64,000 bases of DNA from Fibrobacter sp. (GTDB taxonomy: Bacteria > Fibrobacterota > Fibrobacteria > Fibrobacterales > Fibrobacteraceae), in the NCBI GenBank assembly GCA_017642335.1, contig JAGCPF010000037.1:51276-115275 (forward strand), read 5' to 3'. Of this stretch, positions 40,990-49,281 are shown in pieces (position 1 is the stretch's first letter; each line of letters opens with the position of its first letter). Under the pieces are notes generated by a model. It worked only from the letters and a program-made list of their open reading frames with translations, searched no databases and was not told where the DNA came from. The position numbers were made by a program, and so were the translations under genes.

Positions 40990-43863
40990 TTAATGACTAT
41001 TCTTTTTCTCAATAGCGGTAATCACGGAATCCAACTTTATAGAAAGCCGGATCGCCCCTTCACTGCACAAATGGTCATAGTCCGTCGCCATATCATCACC
41101 AAAATCATGGTCTCCCATCTGGTTTATATCCCAGAATACAAAGTTGGAGTAGACCCGCGTCAAGTCATCAATCCTTTGAATAACCTTCTTGGCAAGGCTT
41201 CTGCGCATGCCGTAACGGCCAAACGCACCAGTTTTCTTGTATGCCGGGCTTTGCGGGAAGATAATCCCGATGACCGTCACGTTCTTGTTGGATGCGACCC
41301 GGATAATCGAATCCAGCGCAGCCATGCTGTTGTCGACCAGTTCCGGAGCATCATCGAACAATGTAGAATCCTGCTCGACTTCCGGATTCTTTCCGCCCCA
41401 GCCATCCGAGGCACAAGCGTTTGCGATGTACCGCCCGCGCTCGGTGAGATAAATACGACGCGCAAGGGTATCATCATGCGGAGCATTCAAGGTGTACGTA
41501 TAAAGGCTCCGCGGGTCTCCGTCGCGCCAATAGTTATGGTTCTCGTCGTAGACGTATCCCGGATAACGCTTGTAATCCTTGGCAAAGAAGTTATCGCCCT
41601 TGGAATCATCCCTCTTGTTCCAGAAATCAATATCCAGCGAAATGACCAGGAACTTCATTTTGTACAGATGATGACTGACATAGCGCATATAATAATCCCG
41701 AATTGCATAAATGGAATTTGGGGCATGTGCAAGATTAACAGCAAAATGGTCGTTGCTCAAAAAGAAGGGGGTCAGGGAATACAGGGGCCGCGAAGAACCC
41801 ATGATAGCGACCTGCGCCAAATCACGGAATTTCCAAAGCAGTTCCATCTTGTAGCGCAACGCAATTACGCCGCTCGGATCATCGAGGGAATTCATATAGA
41901 TTCCCGCACTATCGGGATCGAACTCCGTTTTTTTCGTCCTGGAATACGAAGCGCTCATCCACAGACACGGATGCCAAAGTTCCGTTCCGCTGACAAGTTC
42001 CGTGAGGCTGCTGTCGGCCATGTCCAGCACGACAATTTTCGAATGCATCCCATTCTTGTTGGCCAATGTTGCGACGGCAATCTCGCGACGCCATTCATTC
42101 GCATAGTTCAGCGCCCACTCGCTATGGTCAAACGAGAAGCCCTCGGGAGCAGCAAACGAATTTACCAAGTTGCCCGCAGTATCCATGACCAGCAAACGTT
42201 CATGCGTTCCATACTTTTCCCCGACAAAGCGTTCCCCCGTCTTCGATCCGAAATCAAGGAATAGAACACGACGGATACGCTCCCTCGACAACGAGACGTT
42301 GCACGCCTGTTCGCCGTTGTACCACACAGTATCGCGCTCGCCTCCTCTGGCCCGGAGCAATTGAGAGCCCGTAACGGCAAATTGACCATCCTCGGTAACC
42401 CCGCCGTGATACGCCCCGTCAAAGAGCTTTTCCGGTTTCCCGAAGGCGCCCTTCTCGAACTTAACCTTCCACGTGCTTTTCGTGCGCCATTCCGACTCGT
42501 TTTTGTTGTTACCGGAATCCGTGACATAGACAATCACCGTGTCGCCGTCCGGAGTCACTTGCCAACGGGGAACCGCAGCATTCTTCACATCCAACTTTAC
42601 CAAACCCGAACCCTTTGCATCCAGGTTCCGGACATAGACACCGGAAGAACCGCTGACACCTTCCAAGCCCGTACAGAAAGCGACCTTCGAACCATCCGGC
42701 GAGATATCTGGATGATACGCATTCAAGGTATCTTTTATTTCGGTCAAGGACAGCACGCCGCTCGAATAATCGACAAAGACCAAGTTGCCCGTAATATCAT
42801 CACGAAACACCAGCTTTATCTTGTCCATGCTAACGATATTCCGCAGAGTCGAAGAATTCGCGATAAGGAACGTCTTCGAGACGTCCACTCTTCCGGACGC
42901 ATCTAGCCACTCCGGTGAAGGCACATGGCCGCGCGCAAGGCGCATTCCGACATACTCCGCTTTCGTCGAAGACGTTACCGTGTACACGTCGCCACGGCCA
43001 TACATATTTATGTTGTCCACGCTATTCTTGTAGCTGCCACCCTTGATAACGCGTTCCCCAACACCATTCCTTTCAGAGGCGCCCAAAAAGTCCGACACTA
43101 TGGTATCGCGGAAGTTGCCCATCCAGTCGTTCACCCATTCCGCCACGTTACCGGCCATGTCGCAAATGCCGAGTTCGTTTTTCTGCTTGCCGCAGACCTC
43201 ATTGGCGCGATACTTCGAATTCGAAGCATTCCACGATTCCGACGGGACCCAGCCCTGGCTTGCCGCCAGCATCCATTCCGCCTCGTTCAGCAACCTATAG
43301 CCATCCACCTCAGTCCTATAGACAAGACCTTCCAAGTTGACGCAGCTCCCGTCATCGTCATAAATCGCATGCAGGTACGAGTAAACGGAATCCACACCCA
43401 TCGCCGCACTCTTGGCATTCGCGAAAAGCACAGCATCGAAATAGGTGATTTCCGTAGCCGGCAAATCCGTCGACTTGCAAGCCACGCGATTCTTGAGTGC
43501 CGAACGTTTCTTTCCTACCAGTTTGTTAAACTCGCCGCAGGTAACCTCGTGCTTGCCGATAGAAAAATCGTAATCGAACTCCGCCCTCATTTTTATCCGC
43601 TCGTTTACCTTTACCGTGGAATCATCGGTGCCGAGCATCGCATGCGCACCCTTCGCGTAGATGCGGACCATGCTATTGTCGAGGGAATCCTTGCCAAAGC
43701 CTACGCTGGAATACTCCTCGGGCAAAAGGTTTCCGGCAGAATCGGTATAAAATTCGGAACAAGATGTCACGAACGACGCTAATACGGCCAAAGCAGCCGA
43801 TACGGTCAAAAAAACGACGGACCCTGGACGGCCCAGTTTTGCATTCACACATTCGAGCGACAT
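40990..43863 (-). CDS. TIGR02171-family lipoprotein (longest copy, first of the array)
   Basis: 957 residues. Lipoprotein signal with lipobox FVTSC (Cys about 35) after a longer N-region (MSLECVNAKLGRPGSVVFLT...). FGE-like domain with HEVTCGEFNKLVGK, YRLLNEAEWMLAAS (Pro-Thr of the family replaced by Leu-Asn) and CDMAGNVAEWVNDWMG; propeller with HPDISPDGSKVAFCTG and ELWHPCLWM; SGNH-like C-terminus with MGSSRPLYS (about residue 690), LDIDFW, FPQSPAYKKTGAFGRYGMRRS, INQMGDHDFGDDM and YDHLCSEGA. A 40-residue insertion occurs in the C-terminal domain compared with its paralogues. TATATTTT ends 5 nt before the ATG. Confidence 0.9.
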   Translation of the reverse strand: MSLECVNAKLGRPGSVVFLTVSAALAVLASFVTSCSEFYTDSAGNLLPEEYSSVGFGKDSLDNSMVRIYAKGAHAMLGTDDSTVKVNERIKMRAEFDYDFSIGKHEVTCGEFNKLVGKKRSALKNRVACKSTDLPATEITYFDAVLFANAKSAAMGVDSVYSYLHAIYDDDGSCVNLEGLVYRTEVDGYRLLNEAEWMLAASQGWVPSESWNASNSKYRANEVCGKQKNELGICDMAGNVAEWVNDWMGNFRDTIVSDFLGASERNGVGERVIKGGSYKNSVDNINMYGRGDVYTVTSSTKAEYVGMRLARGHVPSPEWLDASGRVDVSKTFLIANSSTLRNIVSMDKIKLVFRDDITGNLVFVDYSSGVLSLTEIKDTLNAYHPDISPDGSKVAFCTGLEGVSGSSGVYVRNLDAKGSGLVKLDVKNAAVPRWQVTPDGDTVIVYVTDSGNNKNESEWRTKSTWKVKFEKGAFGKPEKLFDGAYHGGVTEDGQFAVTGSQLLRARGGERDTVWYNGEQACNVSLSRERIRRVLFLDFGSKTGERFVGEKYGTHERLLVMDTAGNLVNSFAAPEGFSFDHSEWALNYANEWRREIAVATLANKNGMHSKIVVLDMADSSLTELVSGTELWHPCLWMSASYSRTKKTEFDPDSAGIYMNSLDDPSGVIALRYKMELLWKFRDLAQVAIMGSSRPLYSLTPFFLSNDHFAVNLAHAPNSIYAIRDYYMRYVSHHLYKMKFLVISLDIDFWNKRDDSKGDNFFAKDYKRYPGYVYDENHNYWRDGDPRSLYTYTLNAPHDDTLARRIYLTERGRYIANACASDGWGGKNPEVEQDSTLFDDAPELVDNSMAALDSIIRVASNKNVTVIGIIFPQSPAYKKTGAFGRYGMRRSLAKKVIQRIDDLTRVYSNFVFWDINQMGDHDFGDDMATDYDHLCSEGAIRLSIKLDSVITAIEKKNSH

Positions 43864-43868
43864 CGCTG

Positions 43869-43876
43869 AAAATATA
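43869..43876 (-). promoter_or_regulatory. TATATTTT -10 element of the TIGR02171 array
   Basis: On the minus strand TATATTTT is followed by CAGCG and the ATG of the first array gene, so the predicted transcript has at most a couple of leader nucleotides. The element partly overlaps the T-tract of the upstream terminator. Confidence 0.5.
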
Positions 43877-43927
43877 AAAAATCCACTGAACCGAAGTGAG
43901 AGAGAGGTGTTTATCGGTTCAGTGGAT
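43871..43927 (-). terminator. Terminator of the TIGR02147-FISUMP operon
   Basis: On the minus strand ATCCACTGAACCG pairs perfectly with CGGTTCAGTGGAT (13 bp) around a 21-nt loop and runs into six T. It lies 20 nt after the FISUMP stop. Confidence 0.9.
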
Positions 43928-43947
43928 CAGTCAGAGAATGTTGACTT

Positions 43948-44811
43948 TTAATTTTTTATGCAGCGGACATAGAGCTCGTTGGTTTTCTGGTCACCATGCA
44001 TAAGGGCATCGTCCTCCGTATCGGAAACCGCAAAGTAGTAAGCTCCGGATTCCCCAAACTCTTCCGTAGTCCAGAAGCGCCCGAAGTGTTCGGACCAGCC
44101 AAGGTCCCTGACTCGCTTGGAGCCGCCCGCAATGATGCCGATTCCGTCATTTTCCCTACCCACGATAGAGCCGTCCGCAGCCATATGGAGGAGACTGTCC
44201 GCTTCCCCATACGTCGGCACGTGGAATCCGTGCGGGCAAACACCCTCAGCCATCGCTGCATCCCAAGTAAGCGCACGTCCATGCGCACCGAGATTCCTCA
44301 TCCATACCTGCGAGCCGATGGTCACCGTATCCACCACGGGCGGGTCATACGGTATATACGTAGAGTCCGTTTCAGAACTAGTCGGATTTCCCGCTTTGCC
44401 TGAAGAATCAGAAGATGTCGTCGGTAAGTTCGTTGCAGCAGCGGACGAACTTTTCCCAAAAGCAGCGGACGAACTTGGCACAGCGTAAGAACTGGGGCTC
44501 AAGGCCGACGCGCTCGAGGACACGCCGCCCTTCGGCTGCTCGGAATATCCCGCCGGAGTTGGCGCTTCATCCTCACTCGAACTCGACTCCGGCTCGGCAA
44601 CGACATCAGTATTGGACTTAACACCGATAGTCGCGGCGGCAGCCGAACTGGAACTTTCCAAAGGAATGATATTTTCAGTTTCGCTCGACCCCGCTGTATT
44701 TGTCGCCTCGGCCACGGGGGTAAACGCATTCGTTTCCTCCCACGAACCGCCAGAACAACCGATTATCGAGAGCAACGCCGTCGACCCGACTATTACTACA
44801 AACCTTTTCAT
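43948..44811 (-). CDS. FISUMP-domain (TIGR02145) lipoprotein
   Basis: Member of the Fibrobacter major paralogous domain family, of unknown function. Lipoprotein signal MKRFVVIVGSTALLSIIGCS (Cys 19), a Ser-rich low-complexity region (about 25-145) and a C-terminal FISUMP domain with TVTIGSQVWMRNLGAHG, CPHGFHVPTYGEADSLL and GRFWTTEEFGESGAYYFAVS. The start overlaps the stop of the TIGR02147 gene by 4 nt (ATGA), so translation is coupled. Surface exposure is likely from the lipoprotein signal and Ser linker; what it binds is not known. Confidence 0.88.
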   Translation of the reverse strand: MKRFVVIVGSTALLSIIGCSGGSWEETNAFTPVAEATNTAGSSETENIIPLESSSSAAAATIGVKSNTDVVAEPESSSSEDEAPTPAGYSEQPKGGVSSSASALSPSSYAVPSSSAAFGKSSSAAATNLPTTSSDSSGKAGNPTSSETDSTYIPYDPPVVDTVTIGSQVWMRNLGAHGRALTWDAAMAEGVCPHGFHVPTYGEADSLLHMAADGSIVGRENDGIGIIAGGSKRVRDLGWSEHFGRFWTTEEFGESGAYYFAVSDTEDDALMHGDQKTNELYVRCIKN

Positions 44812-45638
44812 CTTACCACCTCTCTCTTATTTCTGGTCAACGGAAAAAGCTGTAAATTTAACCTATAAACCTGATCCATGCCATCGTCCTCCGTCGCGAT
44901 GGCTATGATTTTACGGCGGAACGAATCCAGTTCCGTAACGATGCGCTGGTAGGCCCGCCCCGTAAGCCCCAGGGTAACCCCCGTTATGTTGCGCTCGGTA
45001 GGAGGAATCTCGTCTACGGCCTTCATGGCGAATTCGGCCATCTGCCTGTGCATGGCCCTCACGGCGACCGGCATCGCTTCGCCCGAAGCCCTCACGCTCT
45101 TTTCGCTCTGCTCGTAGGAATTTTCGCCAGTTTTCTTGAGAAGCCCCGCCTTCACGAGGAAGGCCAGCGTGTCCTTCACATCTTCCGCGGAAATCTTCTG
45201 GTAGCAAAGATGCGCAAGGTCGCTGGGCTTGGCGCCGGGCATGTTCGCCGCCAGTTCGCGAAGCACGGAATTCCTCCACGACTCATAGAACGCGAAGGCC
45301 ACGCTGTCCAGGACGCGCACCTTGTGGGCGTTGGCGATTTCCATCATCCCCTCGTACGCGCGCTTCTTGTCGGCGTCCTTCTTCGCCTGGTCAAAAGCCA
45401 CAAGGGAACGGAAATAGACAAGTTCATACCCGGCAAGCCCCATCGCCACGGCCACGCGCTCCACCCCGATCTGGCTCAGATTGCTTTTCCCCTCGCAAAC
45501 CAGCTTGAGGTAAATGGGCGACGAGAACCCCGCCAGACGAGAAAATTCACGCCACGAGAACGCAGAACAGCGTTTGCGCTGGTCATAAAAGTCCTGCATG
45601 TAGGCGCGGTAACTCTCGTATTCGATAATGGGCTTCAT
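44808..45638 (-). CDS. TIGR02147-family protein
   Basis: 276 residues, matching the Fibrobacter family TIGR02147: N-terminal YESYRAYMQDFYDQRKR, then FSWREFSRLAGFSSPIYLKLVCEGKSNLS with a helix-turn-helix character, SQIGVERVAVAMGL, and a C-terminal domain (ITGVTLGLTGRAYQRIVTELDSFRR). No signal peptide, so cytoplasmic. The HTH-like N-terminus suggests DNA binding and control of the coupled FISUMP gene, but no member has a known function that I can cite. A TATATTAG -10-like element ends 7 nt before the ATG with no Shine-Dalgarno. Confidence 0.85.
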   Translation of the reverse strand: MKPIIEYESYRAYMQDFYDQRKRCSAFSWREFSRLAGFSSPIYLKLVCEGKSNLSQIGVERVAVAMGLAGYELVYFRSLVAFDQAKKDADKKRAYEGMMEIANAHKVRVLDSVAFAFYESWRNSVLRELAANMPGAKPSDLAHLCYQKISAEDVKDTLAFLVKAGLLKKTGENSYEQSEKSVRASGEAMPVAVRAMHRQMAEFAMKAVDEIPPTERNITGVTLGLTGRAYQRIVTELDSFRRKIIAIATEDDGMDQVYRLNLQLFPLTRNKREVVR

Positions 45639-45764
45639 AATAACCCTAATATATATTATCCCACCCGAAAGTCAATAGTCTATGATACAAATATTTAAGG
45701 TTTTTACAGAAATCGCTATTTTTAGCCATAAAAAAGCCATTTTTCAATGCATCATGATACACAT

Positions 45765-46109
45765 TCATTGTTCGGCAAGAACCGAAGACAGCATTGCCAC
45801 GCCTTGTTCGGTAAAAGCATATGGAAAATATTGTCGACCTCCCCTGGTCTCGGTTTTTGTGGTCGCAAGTTGCGATCTCAATAAATTATGCTCCGTAGCA
45901 TTCAATTGAAAACAGAAATCCTCGGGAAATCGCTCAATATTGCGTTTTACTTGCTCGTTGATGCGCTTGGTTTCCTCCCCATAGAGCGATGCCAGGTCTC
46001 GATCTAGCAGCACCTGCTTACCCCGAATGACCTGAATCATCTTTTCCACCCCCGACTCCACAAGCGGATTTACCGCCACAACATCTGTTTTTTCTTCGTT
46101 TTTGCCCAT
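45765..46109 (-). CDS. Short ORF6N-domain protein
   Basis: 114 residues carrying the N-terminal ORF6N domain (MIQVIRGKQVLLDRDLASLYG, VKRNIERFPEDFCFQL, RQYFPYAFTEQGVAMLSSVL) found in phage and mobile-element proteins and thought to bind DNA. Family members usually continue for 60-150 residues after GVAMLSSVL; here a stop follows six residues after GVAML. It may be truncated or a minimal form. It marks the left edge of the restriction-modification island. Confidence 0.8.
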   Translation of the reverse strand: MGKNEEKTDVVAVNPLVESGVEKMIQVIRGKQVLLDRDLASLYGEETKRINEQVKRNIERFPEDFCFQLNATEHNLLRSQLATTKTETRGGRQYFPYAFTEQGVAMLSSVLAEQ

Positions 46110-46328
46110 CCCCGACCGTCGCTAAATTTGCGAAAGTTGGAAGACTCATGGGTTCCAAAACGGAACATATGGCATTTTATCCCATTATTACACAAAAAAT
46201 GCGTATTGACAACCTTTCTAAACAAGTCGAAAAACAATCATTATCCCTTTTTTACTACTATTCCCATAGACATAGCCCATTGCTTCACGGCTTTGGGCGA
46301 CCGGAAATTTTGAGATTCGTCTCTTATT

Positions 46329-46481
46329 CTACGTTGGAAAAATCACCACTTTCTAAAGTCGTAAAGGATAAGGTCGAACGCTCACGTCCCATCTGGGGCG
46401 TGGGTCGTTTGTACTTATTTTACGACAGGGTTGTGGTGACCCTTCCAACGTGGTAAGTGCTTGCGACTCCACGCCTTTTTT
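46329..46481 (+). ncRNA. Candidate structured RNA upstream of hsdM
   Basis: Four nested helices are visible: P1 46331-46339 with 46443-46451 (ACGTTGGAA/TTCCAACGT, extendable by two pairs), P2 46343-46349 with 46433-46439 (TCACCAC/GTGGTGA), P3 46358-46365 with 46419-46426 (GTCGTAAA/TTTACGAC), P4 46383-46390 with 46395-46402 (CACGTCCC/GGGGCGTG, loop ATCT). A further segment at 46464-46475 can pair with 46397-46407, part of P4, and is followed by six T (46476-46481). I do not recognise a known RNA class. It could be an independent RNA or the leader of the hsd operon, 72 nt before the hsdM ATG. The rest of the 46110-46552 gap shows nothing else. Confidence 0.6.
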
Positions 46482-46552
46482 ATTGATATATCGGTGCGGC
46501 CTCCGTGCACAGGGGATGACTCGTTCATTTTTTATATGGAGTGCATCCGATT

Positions 46553-48157
46553 ATGGCAAAGAAAGCGACCGAAAAGGCTCTTAACATCGACAATATCCTT
46601 TTCAATTGTCGAGACATTCTGCGTGCGGCACGTAATTCAGGTTCGTTCTTCGAAAAACGCGACATGATGCTTACGCTTGTATTCTTGCGCTTCATTGGTG
46701 AAAAATACGATGACGGTGTTGCGAAATTGCGCGGGGCTTTGCTTGAACAGGGGCTTGATCCTGATGATGAAAATATCAGAACAGCATTCTTTGAGGATGT
46801 TTCTTTTGCCGATGGCACTTACAATCTGCCCCCCGAAGCCCGTTGGTCGAACATCATCAACACTCCGGCACCAAAACTGAACTCTGCGCTTGATGCCGCC
46901 CTGCATAGCATTGCGACTGACTCAAAAGACCTGAAAGGCTGTTTTGTTGAAGGTACGTTCTTGACCCGTAACCTAGCGGCGAACGACATCAAGAAATTGG
47001 TAGATGAGGTGAACAAGATTAGCCATAAGACCTTTGGCGAAGAGAAAGACCTTATCGGGCGAGTCTACGAATATTTCTTGAAGGAATTTGCGGTGAACGC
47101 CACCAAGGAAGAAGGCGAGTTCTACACACCGCACGATGTGGTTCAGCTGATTGCATCGATGATTGAACCTTATGACGGCACTCTTTACGATCCGTGCTGT
47201 GGTTCGGGCGGTATGTTTATCCAGAGCGCGGAACTGGTCAAGTCCAAGCAGGGGGATATCAACCGCATCAATATCTACGGTCAAGAAAAGGATGCAGCTA
47301 CTTACCGCCTTGCAAAGATGAACCTTGCTTTGCGCGGTTTGAGCCACCATCTGGGTGACACGAATGACTCTACTTTTATAAATGATTTGCATAGGGGCGT
47401 TTATTTCGATTATATCATGGCGAATCCGCCGTTTAACCTTAAAGGCTGGTATAATGATAACTTGAAAGATGATGCTCGCTGGGCGGACTATGATACACCA
47501 CCGGAGAGTAACGCCAACTATGCCTGGATTTTGCACATGCTTTCGCACTTGAAGCCGTCTGATGGTGTGGCGGGGTTCTTGCTTGCAAATGGTGCTTTGA
47601 ACGACGAAGATACGGTGGAGATTCGAAGAAAACTTATTCAGAATGATAAGATTGAGGCGATTGTTGTTCTGCCGCGAGAATTGTTCATTACCACTGATAT
47701 CAGTGTAACGCTTTGGATTTTGAACCAAAACAAGAAAGGCGGAAAATACAAGGGTCGAAAACTCCGTAACCGCAAACACGAAATTCTTTTTATGGATTTA
47801 AGGCAATGGACTGAAAACCCGGTCAAGAATGAAAATAAGAAGAAAGTGCTCCTTGTTACGGAGCAAATTGAAAAGGCCGCGAATATTTACCATACCTGGC
47901 AAAATGAAGGCACCGATGGCGTAAACTATGCAGTGCCGGAGCTTTACCGCAGTGTAGGAATTAAGGAAATCGAAGAAAAAGGCTGGGCTCTTACGCCGAG
48001 TAAGTATATCGAATTTATAGACCACGATTTAGATATCGACTATATGAAAGAAATGAAACGGATTCAGGGAGAGATGAAGTCCTTGATTGCGAAGGAAAAA
48101 CAGAGTCAGAAAATGCTTGTAAACGCGTTCAAGGGCATTAGGTTTGAAATTGAATAG
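46553..48157 (+). CDS. hsdM: Type I restriction-modification methyltransferase subunit
   Basis: N6-adenine methyltransferase subunit of a type I R-M complex. N-terminal helical HsdM domain (NILFNCRDILRAARNSG...), a SAM-binding motif I in DPCCGSGGMF and catalytic motif IV NPPF (in MANPPFNLKGW). About 534 residues, normal for the family. The ATG at 46553 has GGAG 12 nt upstream; a GTG at 46541 is an alternative start. First gene of hsdM-hsdS-hsdR; all three are on the + strand with short gaps. GC content is lower than in flanking housekeeping genes. Confidence 0.95.
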   Translation: MAKKATEKALNIDNILFNCRDILRAARNSGSFFEKRDMMLTLVFLRFIGEKYDDGVAKLRGALLEQGLDPDDENIRTAFFEDVSFADGTYNLPPEARWSNIINTPAPKLNSALDAALHSIATDSKDLKGCFVEGTFLTRNLAANDIKKLVDEVNKISHKTFGEEKDLIGRVYEYFLKEFAVNATKEEGEFYTPHDVVQLIASMIEPYDGTLYDPCCGSGGMFIQSAELVKSKQGDINRINIYGQEKDAATYRLAKMNLALRGLSHHLGDTNDSTFINDLHRGVYFDYIMANPPFNLKGWYNDNLKDDARWADYDTPPESNANYAWILHMLSHLKPSDGVAGFLLANGALNDEDTVEIRRKLIQNDKIEAIVVLPRELFITTDISVTLWILNQNKKGGKYKGRKLRNRKHEILFMDLRQWTENPVKNENKKKVLLVTEQIEKAANIYHTWQNEGTDGVNYAVPELYRSVGIKEIEEKGWALTPSKYIEFIDHDLDIDYMKEMKRIQGEMKSLIAKEKQSQKMLVNAFKGIRFEIE

Positions 48158-48169
48158 TAGGGAAGAATT

Positions 48170-49279
48170 ATGGCTCTGAAAACGTATAAACTAGGCGAAT
48201 TGGTTGAACCGTCGGATGAAAGAAATGATGAAGGAAAATTAAAGGTTGAAAATGTTCGAGGCATTTCTACTGGGAAGGAATTTATTGAAACAAAAGCAAA
48301 CATGGATGGAGTGAGTCTTTCTAGTTATAAGATTGTTAAACAACATGAATTCGCTTATGTTTCGGATACTTCGCGTCGTGGAGATAAAATCTCTTTAGCA
48401 TATAATAAAGAAAAAGCCGAATATTTAGTTTCGTCCATATCCACAGTATTTTGTATCAAACAGCCGAAACTATTGCTTTCTGATTATCTCTTCATTTATT
48501 TCAATCGTCCCGAGTTTGATCGCTTTTCTCGATTTAATTCCTGGGGTAGTGCTCGTGAAACATTTTCGTGGAATGATCTTTGTGATATAAATATTACATT
48601 GCCTGATTTGCCTACGCAGCAAAAATATGTAGACATATATGAGTCGATGGATGCCAACCAGAAATCCTACGAACAAGGACTTGATGATTTAAAACTCACT
48701 TGCGATGCTTATATTGAAGAACTTAGACGAAATATCAAAAGTGAAAAAATAGGAAAGTATATAAAGCCGGTTGATGTTAGAAATAGGGATTTGAAAGTCA
48801 CTTTGGCTCAAGGTATTACGAATGACAAAGAATTTGCTACTCCGAAACAGGTCGCAGATGAGGAACGAAATGCCAAAATAGTCAGAACTGGACAATTTGC
48901 CTACAATCGTGCAACAACGCGAAATGGGGAGAAAATATCAATTGCATATCGCAATGGTGAAGATTGTGTAGTTTCATCTGCATATCAAATTTTTGAGATT
49001 ACGGAAAAGGAAAAGTTATCTCCTGAGTATTTAATGATGTGGTTTAAACGTTCGGAATTCGATCGTTATGCCAGATACATGTCAAAAGGAAGCGCTCATG
49101 AGTTCTTTGAATATTCTGATATGGAAGATGTTCAAATCCCCATTCCCGATGTCAATGTTCAAAAATCAATAACGGACATCTACAAAGTCTATACCGAACG
49201 CAAACGTATCAATGAACAATTGAAACAGCAAATAAAAGACATTTGTCCCATCCTTATAAAAGGTTCGTTGGAGGAATAG
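48170..49279 (+). CDS. hsdS: Type I restriction-modification specificity subunit
   Basis: Determines the bipartite target sequence for HsdM and HsdR. 369 residues made of two related halves: the first has NVRGISTGKEFIETKANMDG and RPEFDRFSRFNSWGSARETF, the second GITNDKEFATPKQ and RSEFDRYARYMSKGSAHEFF. Each target-recognition domain is followed by a helical spacer (YVDIYESMDANQKSYEQGL and ITDIYKVYTERKRINEQL). Starts 12 nt after hsdM with GGAAG as Shine-Dalgarno. The recognition site cannot be deduced. Confidence 0.94.
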   Translation: MALKTYKLGELVEPSDERNDEGKLKVENVRGISTGKEFIETKANMDGVSLSSYKIVKQHEFAYVSDTSRRGDKISLAYNKEKAEYLVSSISTVFCIKQPKLLLSDYLFIYFNRPEFDRFSRFNSWGSARETFSWNDLCDINITLPDLPTQQKYVDIYESMDANQKSYEQGLDDLKLTCDAYIEELRRNIKSEKIGKYIKPVDVRNRDLKVTLAQGITNDKEFATPKQVADEERNAKIVRTGQFAYNRATTRNGEKISIAYRNGEDCVVSSAYQIFEITEKEKLSPEYLMMWFKRSEFDRYARYMSKGSAHEFFEYSDMEDVQIPIPDVNVQKSITDIYKVYTERKRINEQLKQQIKDICPILIKGSLEE

Positions 49280-49281
49280 TC

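Noticed and set aside
46148..46456. 102-codon open frame across the hsdM upstream region
   Set aside because: No recognisable domain or Shine-Dalgarno, and it runs through the four nested helices, which explain the sequence better as RNA. A coding role is not fully excluded.
46329..46481. Retron RNA (msr-msd) for the hsdM upstream structure
   Set aside because: No reverse transcriptase gene is present nearby.
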